NCBI GenBank assembly: GCA_036393335.1
Contig: DASWHD010000235.1
Location: 1-5,092 of the forward strand
Reading direction: 5' to 3'
From: DASWHD01 sp036393335
Lineage (GTDB): Bacteria > CG2-30-53-67 > CG2-30-70-394
Length of the DNA stretch: 5,092 nt
Part shown: positions 1 to 4,863 of the stretch, piece after piece
Layout of the letters: each line of letters begins with the position of its first letter
How positions within the stretch are numbered: the first letter of the stretch is position 1
Program-made: the position numbers and the translations under genes
The notes under the pieces: model-generated
Database searches by the model: none
Seen by the model: only the letters and a program-made list of their open reading frames with translations
What the model was told of the DNA's origin: nothing

Positions 1-703
1 CGATCTGTAGCATGCCGCGCCCTTCATCCGTGCAAGGTTCCGGGAAGATGAAATCCCCGCAAAGGGCGCTGTCGTCGAGCACCTGCACGCCGTTCGGCAG
101 GTCGCCGCTGGCGACGTCGGCGGCCGCGCCACCCTGCTGGTTGTAGCTGTCGGAGAGCACACCGACCATCACCCCGGCACCGCTGGCGCCAGACGCGGCG
201 CGTGCGACGTCGGAACGCTGGGCCGTATCGCCCTCGCTGGTGACGCTGCCGGCATGGGTCATGGGGATGGAGGCAGACAGCACGCGCAGGCTATCAAGCG
301 CCGCCGCATGGCGGATGGCACCGACCGGCAGCCAGCCGGAGACGACGTCACCGAAGCGCGAGCCCTTGTCCAGGCCGAGCCGGCGCAGGTCCGACAAGAG
401 AAGGTCGCCGTCTCCCGCGGCCCGTGCATCGACCAGGACGCGGCCCTGGGCTATGCGAACCAAGCGACCGCGGGGCCGAAAGGGCGCCGCCGGTGCCGTG
501 CGCTGATGCTCCACGAATTCAAGATAGAGCTTGCCCAGCGCGCCATCGGCCTTCGCGAGGGCGCCGCCCGGCTTCATGGTATGGATTCCCGGCTGGGTAT
601 CCGGCAGACGCACCTCATGAGCAGCCGCGGGCGACGCGGTCATCATGACCATAACGGTGACCAGGAGTGTCAGCGGGAACAAGGGGCTGGCTTTCATTGT
701 CAT
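1..703 (-). CDS. Exported subtilisin-like (S8 family) serine peptidase, N-terminal 234 residues, cut by window edge
   Basis: Reading the minus strand from the ATG at 703 gives 234 codons without a stop up to base 2, so the gene continues beyond the left edge. Residues 1-28 form a Sec signal peptide (Lys4, a hydrophobic stretch 8-23, then SPAAA with likely cleavage before His29), so the product is exported. A prodomain-like stretch follows, including SGWLPVGAIRHAAALDSLRV (122-141), then TSEGDTAQRSDVARA (155-169). The core strand MVGVLSDSYN (179-188) carries the presumed catalytic Asp185, followed by GGAAADVASGDLPNGV and DEGRGMLQI (226-234). From memory, this pattern (VTSQGD..., GVLSDSY, DEGRAMLQIVHDIAPGA) marks a divergent S8 group found in several phyla. 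In that alignment Glu227 falls where classical subtilisins have the catalytic His. Cys215 and Cys224 could form a disulfide. The Ser region is outside the window, so activity cannot be judged. The start is fixed by AAGGA 7 nt upstream; the next in-frame ATG at 697 is too far from it. Promoter not identified. Confidence 0.85.
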   Translation of the reverse strand, partial: MTMKASPLFPLTLLVTVMVMMTASPAAAHEVRLPDTQPGIHTMKPGGALAKADGALGKLYLEFVEHQRTAPAAPFRPRGRLVRIAQGRVLVDARAAGDGDLLLSDLRRLGLDKGSRFGDVVSGWLPVGAIRHAAALDSLRVLSASIPMTHAGSVTSEGDTAQRSDVARAASGASGAGVMVGVLSDSYNQQGGAAADVASGDLPNGVQVLDDSALCGDFIFPEPCTDEGRGMLQI

Positions 704-717
704 GGAAGGATCCTTCC
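704..717 (-). promoter_or_regulatory. Ribosome binding site of the peptidase inside a perfect 14-bp palindrome
   Basis: The minus strand reads GGAAGGATCCTTCC directly before the ATG at 703. AAGGA (711-715) is a good Shine-Dalgarno with 7 nt spacing. The 14 bases are a perfect palindrome, so the second half (TCCTT) could pair with the Shine-Dalgarno in the mRNA or in another copy of it. As an intramolecular hairpin it has almost no loop, so a regulatory role is speculative; the ribosome binding site itself is clear. Confidence 0.65.
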
Positions 718-1129
718 GATCGACTGAGAGGAGATGGTCTGTTCGGTGTTGATCGCGAGGGCCGCGGTGCGCGCTGGGTCGTGCGGCACACGCAGGGATC
801 TGGAGTCTCTTCCGCGTATGGCGCCATTTCCGAAGCGGCACTGCGATGCGGTTCTCCCCAGCAATCGTGGTGCCCGATCGGGAGAAAACTGGGGCCTGCA
901 CCGCGTTCCGGATAACGGGCCCAAGATGATCAAGGAGTTACATCATCCCGGCCCCGGGTCCTTTCACGCTCCGGCCGGCAGACGAGTTGCGCCTATGGGT
1001 GATCGTTCGTATTTGAGACGTATGGAGAAGCGCACTGTTGCAGAATGAGACGGTTGCGGTCCTCGCTGGTGCTGCGCGGACGCGGTTGCGGCGCGCATGA
1101 CTCCCCCCGAAGGAAGGTTCCGCGCCGGG
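718..1129. other. Intergenic region without a convincing gene (412 bp)
   Basis: This lies between the end of mqnC and the start of the peptidase gene. Open frames here have no recognisable protein, no good ribosome binding site and no family motifs. Small symmetries are present: the palindrome CCCGATCGGG at 873-882 nested in TCTCCC/GGGAGA (853-858, 880-885), CCCCAG/CTGGGG (856-861, 889-894), and CCCGG/CCGGG at 947-958. None has a T tract on either strand, so I do not call a terminator for mqnC. I found no well-spaced -35/-10 pair for the peptidase promoter, although it must lie here if that gene is transcribed alone. Confidence 0.6.
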
Positions 1130-2230
1130 TCACGGCGTGCCGACGATGCGGTACTCCTGATCGCGCAGGGCGGCCTCGAAGCCGGCCGCCGCGATCAGGC
1201 GGCCCAGCTCCTGGCGGCCGAGGCGGAAGGTGCAGCCGGCGGCGGAGACCACGTTCTCCTCCAGCATGGTGGAGCCCATGTCGTCGGCGCCGTAGAACAG
1301 GGCGAGCTGGCCGATCTTCTCCCCCTGGGTGACCCAGGAGGCCTGGAGGTGGTCGACGTTGTCGAGATAGACGCGGCTCACCGCGAGGATGCGCAGGTAG
1401 TCGGTAGCCGAGGTGCGGGTGGCCTCGGGCAGTTCGGTGTGCTCGGGCTGGAACGACCACGGGATGAAGGCCACGAAGCCGCCGCTCTCGTCCTGGAGAT
1501 CGCGGATCGCCCGCAGGTGGGCGACGATCTCGACGTCCGACTCGACGGTGCCGAACATCATGGTGGCGGAGGTGCGCAGCCCCTGGCGGTGGGCCTCGCG
1601 CATCACCGCCAGCCAGCCCTCCGTCGACTCCTTGTACGGGGCGATGATCGAGCGCACCCGGTCGGCGAGGATCTCCGCCCCGGCGCCGGGGATCGAGTCC
1701 AGGCCGGCGGCGCGCAGGCGGCGGATCGTCTCGCCGAGGTCGAGGTGCGAGCGGCGCGCGATGTGCTGGATCTCCGAGGCGGAGAGGGCGTGGAGGCGCA
1801 GGTCGGGGTAGCGCCCCTTGATGGCGCGGAACAGCTCCTCGAACCACGCGATGTGCAGGTCCGGGTGGTGGCCCCCCTGGAGCAGGAGCTGGTGGCCGCC
1901 CTGGGCGCGCAGCTCGTCGATCTTGGCGAAGATCTCGTCGTGCGAGAGAACGTAGCCCTCGGGGTCCCCGGGCAGGCGGTAGAAGGCGCAGAACTTGCAA
2001 CGGGTGATGCAGACATTGGTGTAGTTGACGTTGCGGTCGATGATGAAGGTCACCCGCCGCGCCGGCACCCGCTGGTAGCGGCGCTGCTCGGCAAGCTGCC
2101 CGAGGAGGGGCAGGTCGTCGCAGGCCAGCAGGGCGAGGGCGTCGTCGTCGGAGATCCGCTCGCCGGCCGCGACCGTGGCGGCGATGACGGCAAGCCGCGG
2201 CGTGACGGTCTCGGGAATGCTGGACGACAT
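1130..2230 (-). CDS. mqnC: Cyclic dehypoxanthinyl futalosine synthase MqnC (radical SAM), futalosine menaquinone pathway
   Basis: A cytosolic radical-SAM enzyme of 366 residues that converts dehypoxanthine futalosine into its cyclic form. The [4Fe-4S] motif is Cys74-x3-Cys78-x2-Cys81 in NYTNVCITRCKFCAFYR, preceded by the family block FIIDRNVNY (62-70). Further MqnC hallmarks are LLLQGGHHPDL (115-125), SIPGAGAEIL (179-188), TSATMMFGTVE (220-230) and FIPWSFQPEHTELPE (255-269). FIPWSFQP and LLQGG separate it from MqnE, whose equivalents are FIPLAYHNENN and HIVGG. Length is normal for the family and the gene is intact. One deviation: the glycine motif usually reads PGGGAE but here is PGAGAE (Ala183). 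The ATG at 2230 has no clear Shine-Dalgarno (minus strand GCGGCTAAGCC before it), and the 10-bp repeat array begins only 8 bp upstream. No better in-frame start fits, because the family N-terminus needs these residues. It lies downstream of mqnE in the same orientation but 250 bp away, so cotranscription is possible but not shown. Confidence 0.95.
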   Translation of the reverse strand: MSSSIPETVTPRLAVIAATVAAGERISDDDALALLACDDLPLLGQLAEQRRYQRVPARRVTFIIDRNVNYTNVCITRCKFCAFYRLPGDPEGYVLSHDEIFAKIDELRAQGGHQLLLQGGHHPDLHIAWFEELFRAIKGRYPDLRLHALSASEIQHIARRSHLDLGETIRRLRAAGLDSIPGAGAEILADRVRSIIAPYKESTEGWLAVMREAHRQGLRTSATMMFGTVESDVEIVAHLRAIRDLQDESGGFVAFIPWSFQPEHTELPEATRTSATDYLRILAVSRVYLDNVDHLQASWVTQGEKIGQLALFYGADDMGSTMLEENVVSAAGCTFRLGRQELGRLIAAAGFEAALRDQEYRIVGTP

Positions 2231-2238
2231 GGCTTAGC

Positions 2239-2268
2239 CGCAAATGGACGCGAATGAACGCGAATCTG
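2239..2268 (+). repeat. 10-bp tandem array, left block (3 units, plus orientation)
   Basis: Three consecutive 10-bp units: CGCAAATGGA, CGCGAATGAA, CGCGAATCTG. They match the general form C-R-C-R-R-A-T-R-R-A shared with the two arrays at 2311-2340 and 2398-2427, but as the CGCGAAT subtype. The array ends 8 bp before the mqnC start codon, so it would lie in the mqnC leader. Low-copy arrays of CACAGATGAA/CGCGAATGAA type are, to my memory, common intergenic repeats in many environmental bacteria; function unknown. Confidence 0.8.
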
Positions 2269-2310
2269 GGTAATGAGAACGAGCGACGGAGCCGGTGATT
2301 TTTTTGGAAC

Positions 2311-2340
2311 CACGGATAGACACAGATAGCCACAGATTTC
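2311..2340 (+). repeat. 10-bp tandem array, middle block (3 units, plus orientation)
   Basis: Units CACGGATAGA, CACAGATAGC and CACAGATTTC. The block is bracketed by a perfect 7-bp inverted repeat, AACCACG at 2308-2314 and CGTGGTT at 2340-2346, which could close a 25-nt loop holding the units. A run of seven T at 2299-2305 stands just to its left. Confidence 0.85.
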
Positions 2341-2397
2341 GTGGTTGGGTCGGAATGCCTCGTTCGCTGCCGGCGCCACGTACCCACCGAGTGGCAG

Positions 2398-2427
2398 TCC
2401 ATCCGTGTTCATCTGTGTTCATCTGTG
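2398..2427 (-). repeat. 10-bp tandem array, right block (3 units, minus orientation)
   Basis: On the minus strand this reads CACAGATGAA twice exactly and then CACGGATGGA. It is the inverted counterpart of the middle block, separated from it by 57 bp (2341-2397) of sequence that looks non-coding. Together the two blocks resemble the ends of a small non-coding element inserted in the mqnE-mqnC gap, 54 bp beyond the mqnE stop codon. Confidence 0.85.
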
Positions 2428-2480
2428 GATTCCCCTCGCGTGGTGCCCATACGCGTGAATATGCGGCTCGAATTTGTCTC

Positions 2481-3566
2481 TCAGTACCGCACCAGCTCCT
2501 CGTACACCGTCGAACGCTGCACCGGCGTGCGGCCGGCGGCGCGGATCAGGTCGAGCAGCTCCTGGCGCGACTGGTGGCCGGCGGTGCGGCCGCCGGCCGC
2601 GGCGGTGATGCGCTCCTCGGTGACCGTGCCGTCCAGGTCGTTCACCCCGTAGTGCAGGGCGACCTGCGCGAGCTTCGGCCCGTGCATCACCCAGAACGAC
2701 TTGATGTTGGCGAAGTTGTCCAGGTAGAGGCGGGCGATGGCGAGGGTGCGCAGGTCGTCGAAGCCGGTGGTCATGTGGCCGGCGATGCGGTTGTTCTCGT
2801 TGTGGTAGGCCAGCGGAATGAAGACCTGGAAGCCGCCCGTCTCGTCCTGGAGGGTGCGCAGGCGCTCCATGTGGTCGACCCGCTCCGCGACGGTCTCGAT
2901 GTGGCCGTAGAGCATGGTGGCGTTGGTGCGTAGCCCCAGCTCGTGGGCCGTGCTGTGGATCGCCAGCCACTCGTCGGCGCCGGCCTTCTCCTTGCAGATC
3001 TCCCGCCGCACTCGCTCGGCGAAGATCTCCGCGCCGCCGCCGGGCATGGAGCCCATGCCGGCGGCGATCAGCCGTTCCAGACACTCCCGATGCGAGATGC
3101 GGGCGAGGCGGCAGAAGAAGGCGATCTCCACCGCGGTGAAGGCCTTCAGGTGGATGGTGGGGTGGGCGGCGCGCAGGGCGGTGAGGAGATCGCAGTAGTA
3201 GTCGAGCCCCGCCTCGGGGATCATGCCGCCGACGATGTGGAACTCGGTGATCCCGGCCGCCTCGGCGCCCTCGGTGGAGGCGAGGATCTGGTCGCGGGTG
3301 AGGAGGTAGGCGTCGGGTGCGTTCAGGTCGCGGCGGAAGCCGCAGAAGGCGCAGCGGTAGACGCAGGCGTTGGTCGGGTTAATGTGGCGGTTGACGTTGA
3401 AGAACACGTCGCGACCGTGGCGCCGCCGGTTCACCCGGTCGGCGAGCCGGCCGATCGCGTTCAGGTCCGGCGACTCGTAGAGGGCGACGCCGTCGGCGAA
3501 GGTGAGGCGCTTCTCCGCCGCGACCTTGGCGGCGATCTCCTGTAGCCGTGCGTCACTCGTCCCCAT
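2481..3566 (-). CDS. mqnE: Aminofutalosine synthase MqnE (radical SAM), futalosine menaquinone pathway
   Basis: A cytosolic radical-SAM enzyme of 361 residues that joins the 5'-deoxyadenosyl group to chorismate-derived 3-[(1-carboxyvinyl)oxy]benzoate, giving 6-amino-6-deoxyfutalosine. The cluster motif is Cys68-x3-Cys72-x2-Cys75 within NPTNACVYRCAFCGFRR. MqnE hallmarks are FFNVNRHINPTN (55-66), EFHIVGG (108-114), SMPGGGAEIFAERVR (173-187), RTNATMLYGHIET (213-225) and FIPLAYHNENN (249-259); the HNENN segment distinguishes it from MqnC. Length is normal. An oddity is HIVGGMIPEAGLDYY, where relatives I remember have HP after GG (GGLHP or GGHHP). The ATG at 3566 is preceded by GGCGGCC, a poor ribosome binding site; a purine-rich AGGGAGGG lies about 20 nt upstream, and no better in-frame start exists before the stop upstream. 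It is transcribed toward mqnC, with the repeat-filled gap between. The pathway partners mqnA, mqnB and mqnD are absent from the window. Confidence 0.95.
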   Translation of the reverse strand: MGTSDARLQEIAAKVAAEKRLTFADGVALYESPDLNAIGRLADRVNRRRHGRDVFFNVNRHINPTNACVYRCAFCGFRRDLNAPDAYLLTRDQILASTEGAEAAGITEFHIVGGMIPEAGLDYYCDLLTALRAAHPTIHLKAFTAVEIAFFCRLARISHRECLERLIAAGMGSMPGGGAEIFAERVRREICKEKAGADEWLAIHSTAHELGLRTNATMLYGHIETVAERVDHMERLRTLQDETGGFQVFIPLAYHNENNRIAGHMTTGFDDLRTLAIARLYLDNFANIKSFWVMHGPKLAQVALHYGVNDLDGTVTEERITAAAGGRTAGHQSRQELLDLIRAAGRTPVQRSTVYEELVRY

Positions 3567-3648
3567 GGCCGCCGACGCTAGCAGCGGCCCTCCCTGTCCT
3601 CAAGACGGGCATGGTCGGCTCCAATGTAGGCCGGGTGACCCTCGGCAT

Positions 3649-3665
3649 GGCGGGCAGACCCCGCC
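3649..3665. repeat. Inverted repeat, REP-like copy A
   Basis: GGCGGG (3649-3654) and CCCGCC (3660-3665) form a 6-bp stem with loop CAGAC. The surrounding sequence ATGGCGGGCAGACCCCGCCC differs from copy B at 3741-3764 by a few substitutions and one missing base, so the two appear to be related copies. No T tract follows on either strand, which argues against an intrinsic terminator. Confidence 0.55.
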
Positions 3666-3740
3666 CTGATGATATGGAGGGGGACGCCACGCGCGCCCCT
3701 CGCCGCCCGGCGCGGGTCCGGGCGGCTTTCACCTCCCGTG

Positions 3741-3764
3741 GATGGCGGGCTGACGCCCGCCATC
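3741..3764. repeat. Perfect 10-bp stem hairpin, REP-like copy B
   Basis: GATGGCGGGC (3741-3750) and GCCCGCCATC (3755-3764) are exact reverse complements around a TGAC loop. This is the strongest hairpin of the window. It lacks a T tract on either side, so it is more likely a repetitive extragenic palindrome, or a processing or stability element between two transcripts, than a classical terminator. Confidence 0.7.
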
Positions 3765-3845
3765 AGACCGTAGGTCCGGTACCGCTCGGCGTACCTCCCG
3801 GCGCGCAGCAGACCCCGCGCTCAACCTCATCCCGCCTCACAGCGA

Positions 3846-3878
3846 CTCGGCGGAATAATGCACCGCTCCTCCGCCGAG
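3846..3878. terminator. Inverted repeat downstream of dsrE2-like gene (9-bp stem, 15-nt loop)
   Basis: CTCGGCGGA (3846-3854) pairs perfectly with TCCGCCGAG (3870-3878). On the minus strand it lies 64 bp beyond the dsrE2 stop codon, after the stem at 3886-3923. The two stems in series at the end of the operon suggest a role in ending the transcript or protecting its 3' end. There is no U tract, so assignment as a terminator is tentative. Confidence 0.3.
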
Positions 3879-3885
3879 CCGCCCC

Positions 3886-3923
3886 CGATCTGGGCCATGA
3901 GCACAGTTCGGAGACCCAGATCG
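3886..3923 (-). terminator. Possible transcript-end stem-loop of the dsrE2 operon (9-bp stem, 20-nt loop)
   Basis: CGATCTGGG (3886-3894) and CCCAGATCG (3915-3923) are exact reverse complements. The stem starts 19 bp after the dsrE2 stop codon, the usual place for a terminator or 3' stabilising hairpin. It is followed on the minus strand by GGGGGCGG rather than by T residues, so it is not a canonical intrinsic terminator. Confidence 0.35.
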
Positions 3924-3942
3924 AGCCCAACGCACGTGGCGG

Positions 3943-4530
3943 TCAGATGAACAGGGTGACGCCCGAGCGGCACGCCTCGCCCAGGTAGGCGGCGGCGCCA
4001 CCCACCTCGATGCCGCCGGTCAGCTCCTCCTTTCGGATCCCCATGACGTCCATGGACATGCTGCACGCCATGAGCCGCACGCCGCTCTCCTTGGCCAGGG
4101 CCAGGAGCTCATCGCCGCTCATCACGTTCTTGTCCTTCAACATGTGCTTGAGCATGGCGGCGCCCGCCCCGCCCATGTTCATGCGCGAGACGCCCATGTG
4201 TTCCGGACCGGTGGGGGTCATCAGGTCGATCATGCGCTCCATCACCGCCTTGCCTTCGTAGACCCGTTTCTCCTTCAGGACGTTCAGCCCCCAGAAGGTG
4301 AAATAGCAGGTGACCTCCATCCCCATGGAGGCCGCAGTGGTGGCGATGACCAGCCCGGCGAGCACCTTGTCGAGGTCGCTGGAGAAGATCAACAAGGTGG
4401 CCTTGTCGGCCCGGGGTGCCTGCTCGCGCAGGTGGAGGACCTCCTGCTCCAGGTTGGCGATGCGCTCCTCCAGGGGCAGGTCCTGGAGCTTGACCTCTGA
4501 GATGTTGCGGGTATCGGTCTTGATAGCCAT
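3943..4530 (-). CDS. DsrE2-like sulfur-relay protein (DsrE/F/H family)
   Basis: A 195-residue protein with a DsrE-type fold. Residues 17-37 (DLPLEERIANLEQEVLHLREQ) form a short amphipathic, coiled-coil-like helix. The fold then begins at KATLLIFSSDLDKVLAGLVIATTAASMGMEVTCYFTFWG (43-81), followed by an insert rich in Met and Gly (GPEHMGVSRMNMGGAGAAM, 108-126), and ends with VRLMACSMSMDVMGI (151-165). Cys156 is at the position of the conserved sulfur-binding cysteine of DsrE2; Cys75 and Cys187 are further candidates. Proteins of this family accept and hand on sulfane sulfur, usually with TusA and a rhodanese encoded beside them in sulfur oxidisers; neither is visible here. The segment LAGLVIATTAASMGMEV is hydrophobic but fits a buried helix of the fold. 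The start has AAGGAG 6 nt upstream. It lies 21 bp after the HMA-like gene, surely in one operon. The actual substrate is not deducible. Confidence 0.85.
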   Translation of the reverse strand: MAIKTDTRNISEVKLQDLPLEERIANLEQEVLHLREQAPRADKATLLIFSSDLDKVLAGLVIATTAASMGMEVTCYFTFWGLNVLKEKRVYEGKAVMERMIDLMTPTGPEHMGVSRMNMGGAGAAMLKHMLKDKNVMSGDELLALAKESGVRLMACSMSMDVMGIRKEELTGGIEVGGAAAYLGEACRSGVTLFI

Positions 4531-4536
4531 CGTGTG

Positions 4537-4542
4537 CTCCTT
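4537..4542 (-). promoter_or_regulatory. Ribosome binding site of the dsrE2-like gene
   Basis: AAGGAG on the minus strand, 6 nt before the ATG at 4530, in the 21-bp gap after the upstream gene. It fixes the start codon. Confidence 0.85.
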
Positions 4543-4551
4543 GCGAGCGCG

Positions 4552-4794
4552 CTACAGGCTGACGGCGAAGTTCTGGTAGCCGTTGTGCTCTAGCGCCGTA
4601 TGGATGTCGCGCATGTGGGTCCGCTCCGGGTCGTAGCTCACCCAGAACTCGTGGGTCGCCTTGTGGCCGTTCCCGTGCGGATGAATCATGTCCACCGTGG
4701 TGACGCCGTTCAGCGTCTCCAGGTAGGTGGAGACCTTTTCCGCCTCGAGGTCTTTTATGTTGGTGATATCGAAGATGACTTTGACGGCTCCCAT
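4552..4794 (-). CDS. Small HMA-like (ferredoxin-fold) protein lacking CxxC, with a histidine cluster
   Basis: An 80-residue soluble protein without signal peptide or membrane segment. Its pattern follows heavy-metal-associated domains: strand VKVIFDI (4-10), helix EAEKVSTYLETL (17-28), the turn NGVTTVDMI (29-37), strand THEFWVSYDPE (47-57), helix MRDIHTALEHNGY (61-73). The NGV, YDP and GY positions are typical of that fold. The metal-binding GMxCxxC is absent: TNIKDLE (11-17) is in its place, with Lys14 and Glu17 where the cysteines would be. Instead the loop after the second strand holds His38, His40, His44 and His48 (IHPHGNGHKATHEF), plus His60, His65 and His70. Metal or other ligand binding through these is inference. 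The same frame stays open upstream to an ATG at 4998, but the start at 4794 has AAGGAG with 8 nt spacing and begins exactly with the fold. It is the first gene of a two-gene operon with dsrE2, so it may be a partner in sulfur or metal delivery. No cysteine is present. Confidence 0.8.
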   Translation of the reverse strand: MGAVKVIFDITNIKDLEAEKVSTYLETLNGVTTVDMIHPHGNGHKATHEFWVSYDPERTHMRDIHTALEHNGYQNFAVSL

Positions 4795-4802
4795 GGGAAA
4801 AT

Positions 4803-4808
4803 CTCCTT
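4803..4808 (-). promoter_or_regulatory. Ribosome binding site of the HMA-like gene
   Basis: AAGGAG on the minus strand, 8 nt before the ATG at 4794. It decides for the short start over the upstream in-frame ATG at 4998. Confidence 0.85.
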
Positions 4809-4819
4809 GGTGATCCGCA

Positions 4820-4863
4820 CCGGGTGTGGCCAGCCGGGAATCCGGCCCTCTCGGCCACCCGGG
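4820..4863 (-). promoter_or_regulatory. Structured leader of the HMA-like/dsrE2 operon (nested stem-loops)
   Basis: On the minus strand CCGGGTGGCC (4862-4853) can pair with GGCCACACCCGG (4831-4820), giving 10 base pairs with a 2-nt bulge. Inside lies a second stem, GCCGG/CCGGC with a GAAT-type loop (4833-4846). The structure ends 11 bp before the ribosome binding site. It could be a leader control element or simply a stable 5' end; it matches no riboswitch I know. Confidence 0.4.

Larger units (their letters stand above)
3567..3942. other. Intergenic region between dsrE2-like gene and mqnE, rich in inverted repeats (376 bp)
   Basis: No gene is supportable here: the open frames crossing it have no family motifs and no ribosome binding sites. 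It holds four inverted repeats listed separately (3649-3665, 3741-3764, 3846-3878, 3886-3923). The part next to mqnE must contain the mqnE promoter unless transcription comes through from dsrE2. The only candidate seen is TTGAGG-17-TAGCGT on the minus strand, ending 8 nt before the ATG, which is weak. Confidence 0.6.

Noticed and set aside
734..1048. 104-codon plus-strand open frame in the gap left of mqnC
   Set aside because: No ribosome binding site at the proper distance and no recognisable protein features.
1097..2257. 386-codon open frame on the plus strand opposite mqnC
   Set aside because: Its protein is low-complexity (Ala, Gly, Val, Asp, Glu rich) and it lies exactly antisense to a clear MqnC; it is a shadow caused by GC-rich codon use.
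2299..2305. Run of seven T that could be the tail of a plus-strand terminator
   Set aside because: No GC-rich hairpin directly precedes it and no plus-strand gene ends nearby.
993..2402. 469-codon open frame on the minus strand in another phase over mqnC
   Set aside because: Arg/Pro/Gly-rich translation without motifs, overlapping a well-supported gene in a different frame.
2239..2427. CRISPR array
   Set aside because: Units are 10 bp, directly abutting, three per block and without spacers.
3778..3795. GGTAC/GTACC inverted repeat
   Set aside because: Only 5-bp arms around 8 bases, within what chance gives in GC-rich sequence.
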